NCBI RefSeq assembly: GCF_030272615.1 | Contig: NC_081405.1 | Coordinates: 313,740,235 to 313,804,234, forward strand | DNA: 64,000 bases | Direction: 5' to 3' | Source: Cryptomeria japonica | Lineage: Eukaryota; Streptophyta; Pinopsida; Cupressales; Cupressaceae | Shown: positions 1 through 11,657 of the stretch, one piece after another | Position numbering within the stretch: position 1 is the first letter of the stretch | Layout: each line of letters starts with the position of its first letter | Translations under genes and position numbers: made by a program | Notes under the pieces: model-generated | The model's input: the letters and a program-made list of their open reading frames with translations, nothing else | Databases searched by the model: none | What the model was told of the DNA's origin: nothing

Positions 1-1190
1 ATTTATTAAATCCCCCACTTGTATTTATGCAAGTTGCATCTATTTTGTTGAAATAAAGCAATTTTATTTTAATTAAAATCCTCCTCCATCCACTTGCATT
101 TTCCTACATCTCCCACTTGCCTCCTAAACCCCTTCTAGATTCTTCTAATCACTTCCAATTTAGCCTAGTTCATCACCTAATTATTGTCACATTCCTAAGC
201 AAAGAGAAGTCACTTCTCAAAGCTTCCAATGTCTTCAATAACCATTAAAGGCTTTATGTCTTCAACAAGTTAACCCTCAAAGTCTTCCAAACCATTTAAG
301 GCTCTTACTTAACCATTAATGGTTAGCTCAACCTTCTTGTATGATTAGAGACTTTCTCTCTAACTCAACCCTCATCTAACCCAAGGGTCTCATCAATCAT
401 CCATGGCTTTAACCTTGGTTATCCCTTTAACCCTTGCACAAAAGTCTACCCCTTGGGTAAAAGCTTTATCCAATGGATAACCCTAATCTAACCTTAACCC
501 TTACCTCCTAAGGTAACCTTCATGTCTTCTCAAGCATTTAATGCTTCTTTCATCTCCTCTCAAGAAACCTCTTGTTGAGAATTGTCACCATTTCATTGGT
601 GAGAATTGTGAACATGGATTGATTAACTTTCAATCCTTGCCCTTGTTAAGATTATTCAATCTTGACCATCCATTTCCCTATTTTCCCTATAAATAGAGCT
701 CTCATTCTTCATTTTCATAATCAAGTCTTTGTGCATCCAACTTATATTCATTTTTGCTCAATCAATAATCTTTTGTGCATCTGTATCATAGTCTAAATTA
801 CTAAGTATTTAGCCTCTCTTTGTTAAATCATCATAATAGTATTTAGAAGCATTTTAATATATCATAAAATATTCATGTTAGACTAGTATATCATTGCTAG
901 GATAATTTTCTAATCTTATCATCATCTTTATGCTATCTTAATCATCATATATTCAATATCATACATCTTAGAATGCATTCATGCATATAAATCAAACATC
1001 ACTCATTCTTGGAGTTGTCATTCCTAAGTCACTTTTCTCAGTGATCTGAGAGCAAAAACATTGACTTTAGGGATCCTATGAGATAGAGAACAATGGGACA
1101 CCCCTTGGGAATTTGAACTATTTCAAATAGTTTTTATCCTTGCACCAAGAGTCTCATTGGTGTGTGGGTCTTTTGAATCCGATCTTTTCA
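1..1190 (+). mobile_element. Gypsy-like LTR, left end outside window
   Basis: This stretch has no protein coding and reads like an LTR. A TATA-box context (CCTATAAATAGAGC) lies near 689-702. The stretch is followed by TGTCGCCCAATTTCCCCGC (1195-1213), which resembles the TGGCGCC-type primer binding site seen after many plant Ty3/gypsy LTRs. The expected internal region is absent, because Copia-A homology begins at about 1217. The left boundary is outside the window and no second LTR copy is seen, so the assignment is inferred. Confidence 0.35.
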
Positions 1191-1216
1191 TTTTTGTCGC
1201 CCAATTTCCCCGCATA

Positions 1217-2238
1217 TAGCTCCTTCACATACTTAGATTGATAAATGAAAATGCCTTTAATAGTCCGTGTAATCTACAATCCTAAGAATAATTTTATCTC
1301 ACCTATCATAGACATCTCAAACTCTTTCTGCATATCATCAGCAAACTTCATACTCAAATCATCATCTCCTCCAAAAATAATGTCATCAACAAACACTTCA
1401 ACAATCAAGATGTTATCATTATCAACCGTAAAATATAAGTTACTATCAGCAGCACCTTTACAAAATCGCAGCTTCATCAAATACTTGTCCAATCTAGCAT
1501 ACCAGTCTCTAGGGGCTTATTTAAGTCCATATACCAAATCACCATTCAAAAAGGCTAACTTGACATCCATCTGATATAACTTGAAATTATTATAAGCGGC
1601 ATATGTAATTAGTAATCTAATAGCTTCAATTCTAGCTACCGGAGAAAAATTCTCCTCATAATCAATCCCTTCCATTTGAGAGAATCCTTTACATACCAAT
1701 CTTTTTTTGTTTCTTACCACTTCACTAGCTTCATTCAATTTATTCTGAAACACCCATTCTGTACCAATCACATTTTTGTCTTTAGGTCTTGGAACAAGTT
1801 CTTGTGTTCTATTCTTCTCAATCTAATTCAACTCTTCTTCCATAGCTTTTATCCAATTCTCATCCTTACAAGCTTCAGCAACATCTTTAGGTTCAATCTT
1901 GGAAATCAGGCATATTTCTTTAGTAGCAATCATTCTCCTAGTCATCACACCTGTATTTTTATCACCAATAATCTGATTCTCTAAATGATTAAATTTTACA
2001 TACCTCCGAGTCTTCTAATTATTTTGATTCTCAGGTTCTTGAACTTCTTCACCGGCAGTAGCAATATCTGGATTAATTGTCTCTACCGAAGCATTCTGCT
2101 TCAGGTTATCAATTTGTACTTGCTTTGAAATAATATCTTGATCATCAAACTCATATCTGCATGCTTTGATCCGCTTTCCATGACATTCATCAACCTTCAC
2201 ATTTACACTTTCCACTATCTTCTTCAACCTCTTATTTT
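1217..2238 (-). pseudogene. Copia-A reverse transcriptase and linker remnant
   Basis: The linker (2238-2015) carries the KRLKKIVESVNVKVDE context typical of the region between copia integrase and reverse transcriptase. The reverse transcriptase N-terminal half (1771-1517) shows [34 protein letters not shown] and [11 protein letters not shown]. The second half (1492-1274) contains the active-site box as VFVDDIIFGG, where YVDD is usual, so Tyr has become Phe. Near 1240-1217 the frame still shows YQSKYVKEL and then stops matching. The frame is broken between about 1500 and 1520 and near 1275. Confidence 0.85.
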
Positions 2239-3192
2239 TGTTGGAATCCAATAACACTGAGAGGGGGGGATGAATCAGTGTTATACCAGAATGATCAATT
2301 TTAGCCTTATTAAAACATGCATACACCAACTGGTATATTGGTACATACAGAATTGAAATAAGTAAAGCAACCAATAAGCCAATCACATAAATGAGAATCA
2401 TAACACACAGAATTATACGTGGAAAACCTCAAAGAGGAAAAACCACGGTGGGATTTGTGACCCACAATATCAATCCACTGGCCATATGAAGAGATATTAC
2501 AAAATAAAAAGGACCTACACTTGTAGGAAGTCCTAGAGCACACTAATCAATCACAAATGGAGCCTCATTGACTACATATAAATCTAGACTACAATCTGGA
2601 GAAGTGTTGAACTGCTAAGATAGCATCTTCTATGCTAGAATACAGTTCTGGTTTAAGCTTTGTCTGTTCCGGTCTGAAATCCTAAACCCTTTACCAAAAT
2701 AACCCTTACATAAATATCCTCACATACATAATCTCTCTGATATATTTCGCATTATATCATATTCACATATCCATCACCATGTTTGTTACCATGTCGATTA
2801 CCCTGTTGATATCAAAATGATCTAATCCAACTGACCTATATACCATATACAACTTATCATGCCTTATGTCGACTTACAAAGATAATTACCATATCAAATT
2901 ACATGTTAGCTAGATAACATAAATGCATGAATATCAAAAACAATTATCAATGTCGGATCCAAGAGATGTCAGCCTCCAATACCGATAACCATATTCTAAA
3001 CCATGTTGGCCTGCATTGTCAGTAACCAAAGAAATCCTTATATTTGGCCAGTGTTGGTGTCAGTGTCAGTGTAGTGTCCGTGAAGTGTCTGTCGGTACAC
3101 AACTGAACCAAAACATGAAGCTAGAACAAAATACCATGTTGTCATCAATGAAAATATAGTGAAACCAACCAATTGAGTGTCAATTGCCAACA
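2239..3192 (-). mobile_element. Solo copia-type LTR inserted in Copia-A
   Basis: The 954 bp unit begins TGTTGG and ends CCAACA on the plus strand, a perfect 6 bp terminal inverted repeat. It is flanked by ATTTT (2234-2238) and ATTGT (3193-3197), a 5 bp target duplication with one mismatch. Removing the unit and one duplication copy leaves the copia linker continuous in frame. In minus orientation the sequence carries the U5-type features seen in the other copia LTRs here: a GGTTTTTCC...TTTTCCACG segment and a terminal CTGATTCATCCCCCCCTCTCAG motif. No internal region is present, so it is a solo LTR. Confidence 0.88.
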
Positions 3193-3197
3193 ATTGT

Positions 3198-3806
3198 AAC
3201 ACTGATAGGCCTTGCTCTTAGTAGAATATCCCAAGAAGATTCCTTCATCACATCATGCATCAAAGTTTCCTATATCCTCATCTTGTTTGATATAACATTT
3301 GCTTCCAAAAACTTTGAAATATCTAACTGTAGAAACATGACCAAACGATAGCTCATAAGGAGTCTTACTCGAATCACCTTTTATATGCACCCAGTTAAAT
3401 GTGTAAATAGTAGTGCTAACAACTTCTCTCCAAAAGTTATTTGCAACATCTCTTTCAATCAATATAGTTCTAGAAGAATCCAAAATAGTTTTGTTCTTCC
3501 TCTCAACAACTCCATTCTACTGAGGGGTTCTAGGAGTAGATAATTGTCTTCTAATTCCATTCCTTTCACAAAATGAATCAAACTCACTGGATGTGAATTC
3601 TCCTCCTCTGTCAAATCTCAGTTCAGCTTCAACATGGTCTCTATCTCCACCTTAACTTTGAATATCTCTAATTTCTCCAGTGCTTCTGATTTCTCCCTTA
3701 GAAGAGTAACCCACATAATTCTAGAGTAGTCATCAATCAATAACATGAAATATTTGTCACCCTCCACACTTCTCACTCTTGTAGGACCACACAAATCAGT
3801 ATGCAT
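3198..3806 (-). pseudogene. Copia-A integrase remnant
   Basis: The integrase would insert element cDNA into the host genome. The catalytic core begins at 3806 with HTDLCGPTRVRSVEGDKYF and LLIDDYSRIMWV, which carry the first acidic residues. The C-terminal part (3483-3253) has NNFWREVVSTTIYTFN and the copia-typical YFKVFGSKCYIKQDE. The stretch between (about 3617-3484) is frame-shifted and holds weak matches. The frame is interrupted, so this is a relic. Confidence 0.8.
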
Positions 3807-3833
3807 AAGATCTAATAATCCATTAGATGCATA

Positions 3834-4511
3834 CTACTTACTCTTAAATGAAGTTCTTGTTTTCTTTCCCAACTGACATTCTTTACATACCGGATTAGAA
3901 TGTTTCACAATCTTAGGAAAATCTCTAACAACTTTAGTAGAAATTATCTTGATCATGCAGTCAAAATTAACATGACACGTCCTTCTATTCCACAACCATC
4001 TTTCATCTATATGAGCAATCAAACAACTTTTCTCACTGGCATTCAAGTGAAAGATATTACCTTTAGTCTTAATCCCCAATGCAATCTCTATATCAGAGGC
4101 ATTCAGAATCTTGTACTTACAATTCTTGAATTGAAAATCATATCCCTTATCAACCATCTATCCAACACTCAAAATATTATGCTTCAAACCTTCAACATAT
4201 AAGACATCATCAGTATTATGCTTACCATCAAAAGAAATAGAACCTCTACCATGAATCACACAAGCTTTATCATCTCCAAATCTTACTGTACCACCATCAT
4301 ACTTCTGCATATTCACAAATTTACTTTTATCACCTATCATATGATTTGAACTACCACTGTCAATTACCCATTCAACTTTTTCTTCAATCTTAGGAGCCAA
4401 AGCTTTCTCCTCAACAATGAAGCTTGTAGAATTCACTAGTACCGGATCATCTTCCTTGATAGCAATAAATACAAATTCATATTTCAAATTCAATGATTCT
4501 TCATCTATCAT
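3834..4511 (-). pseudogene. Copia-A protease and GAG-pre-integrase remnant
   Basis: The first part (4511-4158) contains WVIDSGSSNHMIGDKSKF, the aspartic protease signature of copia elements (catalytic D in DSG), followed by VRFGDDK and VLYVEGLKHNILSVG. The second part (4157-3834) is the zinc-binding GAG-pre-integrase domain with LWNRRTCHVNFD and CKECQLGKKTRTSF. The usual histidine in the HxRxGH context has been replaced (WNRRTCH). A stop separates the two parts at 4158. Confidence 0.82.
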
Positions 4512-4632
4512 ACCTTAAACAATAGCATAATAACATTTCTTCTTATATTTGTACTTTCAATTAGGCTTATAGGGCTTATCATACTTATCATGTCTCTCAT
4601 ACCTATCATCCTTACTAAATTTATCATGCTTA

Positions 4633-5545
4633 TCTATCTTTACATTCTTTCAGGATACCTAGAAGCAAAATGTCATATCTTGTTACAAGACAAACATTTC
4701 AAAGGTAACTTTCCATCATACTTACCAGCTCCCTTAGGCAATCTCTGAGCAATAAGTACTTCAAGCTCATCCAATTCTCTTTCATGTTCTTCCATCTCTC
4801 TCATTTCTCTTTCATATCTGGAAACCCTAGATGAACTCTCTCTCTCTCTCTCTCTCACTCTCTCAGATCATACTTCTGCTTCCTCGATATAGATGCTTTA
4901 AATGTACTCTCAGATTTACCATGTGATTATCCAAAAAGAGACAATTTTACCAACCAACATGTCTCTTGTCACAGTAGTCATGATCTAGATCTCATCAATA
5001 GTAGCAACTTTAGATTTGTAAGTAGGAGGTAAGGATCTCAACACTTTAGCAACAATCTCATCTTCCTCAAGAGTTCCATCAGCACATTTGTTGTTCATAA
5101 CAAGCTCATTCACCTTATCCATAAAGGTTGATATGTTCTCATCATCTCCCATCTTCATCATCTCATGCTTTCCTTTCAAACTCTGCAACTTAGCAACTTT
5201 GACATGTTTATCTCCTTCATATAAGGTCTCTAACTTCTCCCAGACCTCATGTGCAGTCTGAAGTCCCATCACATTATTCATCTCTGAATCAGTCAAGGCA
5301 CTCAGCAATGCTTCCTTAGCTCTTATGTTATGTTCAGCATCCTTGATCTCAACAGCAATAACTGAACCATTCTGAGGAACAGTATAGGCATTCTTTGTAA
5401 TCTTCCAATAATCTTCTCCAAGACACTTCAAATGACACTACATATGATCCTTCCATACAGTGTAATTGTTTCCATCAAATCTCGGACTCTCTTTCTTGAA
5501 CACATTGCCATCTTGAATCTCCTCAAGCAAACAAGCTTCTTCTAG
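4633..5545 (-). pseudogene. Copia-A gag remnant
   Basis: The capsid-type gag begins just after the primer binding site. It contains the conserved FDGNNYTVWK region near 5490-5460 and EVWEKLETLYEGDKHVKVAKL (residues 64-84 of the open stretch 5431-4985), typical of the UBN2/Retrotran_gag_2 families. A premature stop lies near 5440. The zinc knuckle near 4690-4645 reads CLSCNKI-stop-HFASRY, so both the glycine before the histidine and the last cysteine are lost. A CT microsatellite at 4838-4860 sits within the basic and acidic linker. Confidence 0.82.
4838..4860. repeat. (CT)n microsatellite
   Basis: A short CT dinucleotide run lies inside the gag remnant of Copia-A. On the coding strand it reads as an Arg/Glu repeat, so it probably expanded from a charged linker. 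Confidence 0.9.
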
Positions 5546-5552
5546 AGGATCT

Positions 5553-5567
5553 AACTCTGATTCCAAT
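5553..5567 (-). other. Primer binding site of Copia-A
   Basis: On the minus strand the LTR end is followed by ATTGGAATCAGAG, one or two changes from the copia consensus TTGGTATCAGAG that pairs with initiator Met-tRNA. It sits directly against the TGTTGG terminus of the LTR at 5568 and fixes the LTR boundary. Confidence 0.8.
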
Positions 5568-6920
5568 TGTTGGCAAAAATAATGAAGGAAAACTGAGAGG
5601 GGGGTGAATTAGTTTTCCCCAGATTAACCTTTTTAAGAACAATCTCAGATCTGATAAACTATAGCAAGAATGAATATAAACACAATAACAACAGCACACA
5701 TAACACCAATATTTTTGACATGGAAAACCCGGTTAAGGGAAAAACCACAGTGGGAATCTATCCACAATAAGATGATACTCTGCAGTAGTATGTGCAAATA
5801 TTACAACGGGGAATGCACATGCATTCAGGCACATTACCTAGAGCTCACTGATCAAAATATAATGACCCAGAAAGCTACAACCCTCAGGGAAGGTTCACTA
5901 CCTTACAATAATATTTGGACAGCAATCCAATTAAAATGAACTGGAAGAGTAGCATCTCCAAATGCCTGATAACAATTTTGGTTAAGCACAATTGTTGCCC
6001 TGCAAGAAACTCTTCTCTACATTTCACACCGAAGGATAAATTTGCTTGTTTGCACATACACCACTCTTTGATAATGCAACCTCGACACCCATATCCAAAT
6101 TACATGAATATAACATCTATTTATAAAAATCATCAACCTTGACTACAAGGTTGACTCAACCCTTAACACCTAATTACAAAATTGCATCACACGATACATA
6201 AATCAACCACTGGACCAATACAATGTCATGAAAACATAGCAAGGACATAAATCAATCTCCTCGAACGTGCAACACTGCCAGAAATCTCACCAAGATCAAT
6301 CTCAATACACTACACCACTGAAAATGTCACATAACATGAAGAATATCACCGAAACCATAATATATTCAATAACACACACAATGATCAATGTGGACCACTA
6401 AAACAAATAGGACACGGTTAGGAAATGCCAACAAGCACATTACAATCATTTGCAATAGCTGCACCAACACCACTTGATCAAATCTTCATCGATCAACAAG
6501 CTAATCCACAAGAACACTTCAATAGCAGCAACTCAAACAAGAAAGATTACTTGCAAAGCACCAAATCATGAACCATATAAAATGAAGATACACAAGAACA
6601 TCCCAAACACTGTCCCAAATCCGCAACACAAGATATAACCATTCCGGAGCACAACGAATCAAACACTAGAACACTGCAACACTAAACACTAAAAAACCAA
6701 TCTTCATACAGAAATCCACAACTCGGTCAAATCACCACATAGCATCATGAAATCAATATGGAATTAAGTATCTCTAGTTGATTCAGCATATCAAATAGAT
6801 AAACCAACCAGATCAACTCACTGCACACACTGGTACACCAAAACAACTATCTACAACATCAAAACACAAGAATATGTTGACATCAATGACAACATATACT
6901 AGCAGCAACAATATCCAACA
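5568..6920 (-). mobile_element. 5' LTR of Copia-A
   Basis: The left border is fixed by the primer binding site. The proposed right border is CCAACA at 6915-6920, so the LTR would read TGTTGGATATTG...CCAACA in minus orientation. Its U3 start then holds GTCATTGATGTCAACATA, a phrase also near the start of the Copia-C and I LTRs. U5 features are the GGTTTTTCCC...GGGTTTTCC segment at about 5715-5755 and the CACCCCCCTCTCAGT motif at about 5592-5612. An alternative right border is CCAACA at 6428-6433; no matching 3' LTR survives to decide. Confidence 0.6.
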
Positions 6921-7147
6921 CCTTGTACTATGTAATCAATTACATATTACACTATTCTTGAGAGTTCATCCTCTCTGTGATTTTTCCCATGTTGGGTTTT
7001 CCACGTATAAATCTGGTGTTATGTGTTTTGTGTTAATTTCCTTTGTTGCATTTAAATTTTTTTATGTGATTGGTTAATTAGAAGTTTACATAAGTTCAAT
7101 GGAATACTGATTCACCCCTCCCCTCTCAGTATTTTTGATATTCAACA
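6921..7147 (+). mobile_element. LTR remnant of element B (U5 side)
   Basis: The right half of a plus-strand copia-type LTR is recognisable. It has TTTTTCCCATGTTGGGTTTT followed by CCACG, then CTGATTCACCCCTCCCCTCT and the terminus ATTCAACA directly before a primer binding site. Its U3 half is missing where Copia-A begins, so Copia-A probably landed in it or removed it. Confidence 0.65.
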
Positions 7148-7162
7148 ATTGGTATCAAAGTC
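7148..7162 (+). other. Primer binding site of element B
   Basis: ATTGGTATCAAAGTC follows the LTR terminus directly. It matches the Met-tRNA-type copia site (TTGGTATCAGAGC) with small changes in the distal part. Confidence 0.75.
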
Positions 7163-7214
7163 AAGTCTATTGGAAGAATTTAACCATTTGAAGAAGATCT
7201 GAAAAGTTGAACGT

Positions 7215-8215
7215 ATGGATTTAAGTGAAGATATTAGGAATTCTCTTGAGGATATTGAGGTAGTATAAAGTGAAAACAAAGATCTGAAAGACAATATCCA
7301 GCTAGCTAATGAATGCATTAAGAAGCTAAGAAAACAAATCCGGAAGTTTAAAATAAGGCATAAAGAAGTTAATGAAGAGCTCAAGAAAGAAAATAGTGCT
7401 ATCACAAATCTAAAAAACAAGATTGAAGATAATGAGAAGACCAAGGAGAACTTAAACAAAATGGTGAAATGCAAATCAGAGGAGTGTGAAAAGCTAAAAC
7501 AAGAAATAACAACTCTAAAGTCAAATCTAGAGAAAGCAAAGAAACAAGAAAATAAAGTTAGTTTTGGTAACTATGATAAGATGAAAATTGCAAAGATGCC
7601 TTTGGAAAATAAAAAGGATGTAAGATTAGAATTTGGTGAATGCTCACAATCCAACATGAATCACAAAGAAGATCCACTTCTAGCAAAGGCGATAGAGTCC
7701 AACAAATCCACCAAGGAGGATAAAGGTAAGTTATTGGTCAAGCACCAGGTAAGTAAAAGGAATACTTTCTTTAATGGCTCTTGTTATAAATGCAATAAAA
7801 TAGGTCATAGAGTAGTAGAACGTAGGAAAAATATGAATAAGAATTATATGTCTTTCTCCAGCAAATGTTATGCATGCAATAGATATGATCACAAAGCTAA
7901 TCAATGTAGGAATCTAGCCATAGACCAAAACAGACATAACCATTTTAAAGGTCGTTGTCATACATGTTATTCTTGGAAATAAATCTAACCAGTGCAGGTC
8001 AATACAAGCTCCAATAAATATCAAATGTTATACCTGCAACAGATTCAGACATATGGCAAGTCAATGTAGAAGGAATGAGGTTAAGGCTCCAAATAAACCA
8101 AAAAAGAGAATCAATATAGAAGATGTGAAGGTTGAGATGAAGAATATTTGGAAAAAGAAAGAAATTGTGGATGCACCTAGCTCTAATGTATGCACTTCAT
8201 CAAGAAATTGAAGAA
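7215..8215 (+). pseudogene. Element B ORF1: coiled coil with four zinc knuckles
   Basis: The frame starts at ATG 7215 soon after the primer binding site. One stop lies at 7266-7268, it is open to 7982, and it continues after a frameshift to about 8212. The first two thirds are a charged Lys/Glu-rich region predicted to be coiled coil. Four CCHC knuckles follow: CYKCNKIGHRVVER (7782-7823, last Cys changed to Arg), CYACNRYDHKANQC (intact, about 7864-7908), one broken by the frameshift near 7955-7996, and CYTCNRFRHMASQC (intact, 8026-8067). This is a nucleic-acid-binding gag-like protein; no capsid core is recognised. It is probably the first ORF of a non-autonomous copia-related element. Confidence 0.65.
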
Positions 8216-8554
8216 CATGTAGCATTGGCCCAAGGGCAATAATTAAAGAAATATCATTTTATTGTGCTAAAGAAAGTAAAGTTGCAGTGATAGCTTGGTA
8301 TAGAGTGTGTAAATCTGAAAAAATGTGTTAAGTTATAACTCGTCACAAAAATATAGCATGTCATCCCAAAAATCAAGGTACTGGATGATAATGCATAAGC
8401 ATTTAATACGAGCTAGTGGATGGAAGATTAAAAGGGGATTTTTAATAGTTTTATTTCACAAAAAATCGAAGAGAAGTGTAAGCATCAAAGGCAAACAAGG
8501 CAATTAGGGTTTCCTAGAGAATCTATCTAAGCTACAATCATTGAATCCACTTCC
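8216..8554. other. Spacer between B ORF1 and ORF2
   Basis: This is A/T-rich sequence without a frame I can support. It joins the zinc-knuckle ORF to the next conserved reading frame. I see no promoter or repeat in it. Confidence 0.5.
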
Positions 8555-10731
8555 ATGGCTACTCCCATAGTTGTTGACATTGCAACTGGGTCTCATATAG
8601 TATTTGAGAAAACTCTTTACAAGGAAATGGAGACTGATCCGATTGGCACATTTTTCTGTATATCAGTTGGAGTTGTGTTGGCTAAAATATATCTAAGCAT
8701 GAATTCATGTGAAGCTTGATGAATTTAGTCACCACGGGAAACTATTGAATATGTGGACAGATCAGATAATGGGAAACAACCTTGAGGTAAAACCTGAATT
8801 CAGAACACTAGTTGAATATAAATTGAATACTTGGAATGATTTTCTAAATTTCTGCTATGAAGATAAATAGGTAAGAATAGCAATGAGTAGATTCCACAAT
8901 AAGTTCTTATGGTTAGATCAGACATATCATATTACTAATTAATGAGGATTATTACTGGTTTGGGTGATTTCAGGGCCATTCATTTTTTGAAATTGGCAAA
9001 TAATAAATATATGGTAACCCTAACAAGGGCAACCTATGATGGGTACTCCCTATCCATCACTTTTGTTAAGAAAAAGGTCGTAAAGTATCTATCAATGATG
9101 ATAGGAAATAAGCTCTACTTTACCAACCGAGACAATTCCATTTTTGTCACAACAGTAAACATGGCTTATGAGATAATGGAGTTGAACAAGGACTTTGATC
9201 TCTATGAAATTTTAAAATAGAAATTTATGGACAATCTTGTGCAATGAAAAAATAAGTAACACCCTTTTAGGTTCGAAACTTTGGCATTATGTATTGTGTT
9301 CTATTTTTTGTAAGAAATTATTGGTCAAGGAAGAGTACTTTGGTCACCAGACAAACCACTAGCTCATCAAATTGTGGAATGGTTAAGGAGATTTCCTAAT
9401 GATGTGGCAAGGGAAAATGTGTTAACCTCCTATTTCTCTCTCTTTCAACTCAACATGAAGAGGAGACAAAGGATTCCCAAGGAATTATTGAAAAGTACAA
9501 AGAAGATGTCACCTTCATGTTCACAACTAACAAATGTTTCATGGAGGTCGTTATCCCAAGGAAAATTTGTATTTCGCCATTCGGTTATGAGGTTACTGAA
9601 TAAATGATAGAGGATATAGCTCAAGTGTTACTAAAGAGCCCTGTGGATGACACGCAAGAAAGGTTTGGAATGGCAACTGAGAAGTCCTTGCAAATTCACG
9701 TGGAACATACCAAGAAAACTTGTGAAAAGAATGTAAAGAAAGTTATCCAGGAGTCAATGGAAAAAATAAAATATAACTAAAGAGGAGATTAAAGAGTATT
9801 GGAATTTTGGAAGAGTAGTTGTCTCATCTAGAGCCTCTACCAAACAAAATCCAAAGGTAATTCCTCCATCTGGTTCCCTCAAAGAAAATAAGTAGAAAGA
9901 TGCTGAAAGAAAAATCATAGAAATTGAGTTTGAGGATGAAGAAGAACCAGAGAAATACCAAACACACGTTTGGAAGACCAAAGTCAAGAAATTCAAGAGA
10001 CCCCTTGATGCAGATAGCCTATTCGAGCGAATTGCGCAAGGAGAAAGCCTAAAAAAGGTAGGTGATCTCTACAATGAGGCTAGCAATGAACATAAAGATA
10101 GTACAGTAAAAGTCTTTTTATTGTATTGTGTTAAGTTAGATGTAGTTACATACGAATTTAGAAAGGATATACCAGATGAATTGTGCAAAGAATCAATTAC
10201 AATTTGACAAGTTGCAAGAGAAGAAGAACAAGTCATTAAGGATCATGCTTTTGATTTTATTGGTTTCGCTCTTTCGGAAGAAAATAAAGCCAATCTTATA
10301 GAAGCCTGTAAGATTGAATGAAGGACAAAGAAAATTTTGGGTAGTCTTATGTTAGGAGAACCAGATGCTAGAGAAAAATTTAAGGAAGAAATCACTAAAA
10401 AGATAATGACTATAGCCAAGAATTGTACCAACTACTAATTCTGGTACCCTTATCGGTGAGTTTAAGGATGTGAATATTGATCCTATAGATAATGTGCCTA
10501 TTATGGATGATGTAATAGTACTGAATGTACCTGAAACTTCTATTGATCCTCTGATAAACATTGATTCTGGAAAGGATAAAGAAATTGAAAGCTCAAGTGA
10601 CAAAGGTCAGGAAGGATAGGTGACAACAGAACAAGAAAGTCGTAAATCTGAGTCCAAGACTACATTAGAGGAAAAGATAGAGAATAAAAACATTGTATCA
10701 AATGAAAAAGGGCCTGAGGCTATGACTGTAT
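8555..10731 (+). pseudogene. Element B ORF2, unknown protein related to element J
   Basis: A decayed long frame can be followed through several frameshifts and stops. Landmarks are MATPIVVDIATGSHIVFEK (8555), DEFSHHGKLLNMWTDQIMG (about 8718-8775), MRIITGLGDF (8942), KVVKYLSMMIGNKLYFTNRD (about 9076-9130), LWSPDKPLAHQIVEWL (about 9338-9385), PVDDTQERFGMATEKS (about 9640-9690), and an acidic Lys-rich tail reaching Copia-C. The section 9076-9385 aligns with the minus-strand ORF of element J: VKY..M.IG, FV...VN..Y.IM, WS.D.P...QI. No known catalytic domain is seen. The frame is still coding-like at the Copia-C border, so Copia-C probably inserted into it. Confidence 0.55.
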
Positions 10732-11426
10732 TATTAGAGATGTTTTTTTTATGGCTGTCATTAATGACTGTCATCGATGTCAACATATGAGTTAGTGATT
10801 TGGAAGATGTTGTGATCCAGAAGATGTGTTTCAGTTGATATTCAAGAAGATGTGTTTTAGTTGATATTCAACATGGATTGATTGATTTGATGGTGATCCA
10901 GATTTATCTATTGACCGAATATGGTAGTGATCGATTATATTCATGAGTATCTTGTTTCAATTCTTATTTTTATTGCATTGGATAGTATTTTTTGGGTCTG
11001 AATTAAGTCCCAAATTCAAGGATGAGTAATGGCATTTGTGTAGCATGTGTCATGATTTGGGTCTAAAATTTGTGATAGATGTTACATGTTGATCTAACCA
11101 ATGATGTGTGTTATGGTATGGTCTACTTCTCATTTTTTCCCACCATTGGAATGTTTAGTGTTGATCTATTTCAAGTCTTTGTCTTGGCCGACTTAGAAGA
11201 TTATGTTTCATAAAGAGTATAAATATGTGGATGATCTGAATGTGTTAGACAATGGAAGATGTATGAGGCTAAAAAGGAAAAATCCAATTGTTGTTCATGT
11301 TGACATGTGAAGTGTCTTGGTGTTGAGGCAGCAGAAACTATTCTGATATTGCAGATTGTGCTACAATGGTGGATTATCTTTTTTCTTTCATCTTCCTTCG
11401 ACAATGAACCTTTTTTGGGGCTCATT

Positions 11427-11650
11427 ATATGTATGTATGTATGTATGTATGTATTATGCATGTATGTATGTATGTATGTATGTATGTGTGTGTGTGTGTA
11501 TGTATATGTATATGTGTGTGTGTGTCTATGTATATATATGTATATATGTATATACATGTGCTATACATATACATATATATGTACATATATATAGAATATA
11601 TATATTATATTAATATATATAGAATATATATATTATATTAATATATATAA
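11427..11650. repeat. Compound microsatellite (TATG/TG/TA)n
   Basis: Runs of TATG, TG and TA-type repeats follow one another, with two near-identical copies of a TATATAGAATATATATATTA-type unit at its right end. The apparent reading frames across it are repeat artefacts. Confidence 0.9.
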
Positions 11651-11657
11651 CTATGGT

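Larger units (their letters stand above)
1217..6920 (-). mobile_element. Copia-A, degenerate Ty1/copia element
   Basis: On the minus strand the order is LTR (6920-5568), primer binding site, gag, protease, integrase and reverse transcriptase, which is the Ty1/copia order. The element is truncated inside reverse transcriptase, just after a conserved SKYVKEL motif at about 1217, so its RNase H and 3' LTR are missing. A solo LTR interrupts the integrase to reverse transcriptase linker. Stops and frameshifts in every domain make it inactive. Confidence 0.85.

Noticed and set aside
11201-11641. Several open frames of 70-118 codons on both strands
   Set aside because: They consist of Met-Tyr-Val-Cys or His-Thr-Tyr repeats produced by translating TATG/TG/TA microsatellites.
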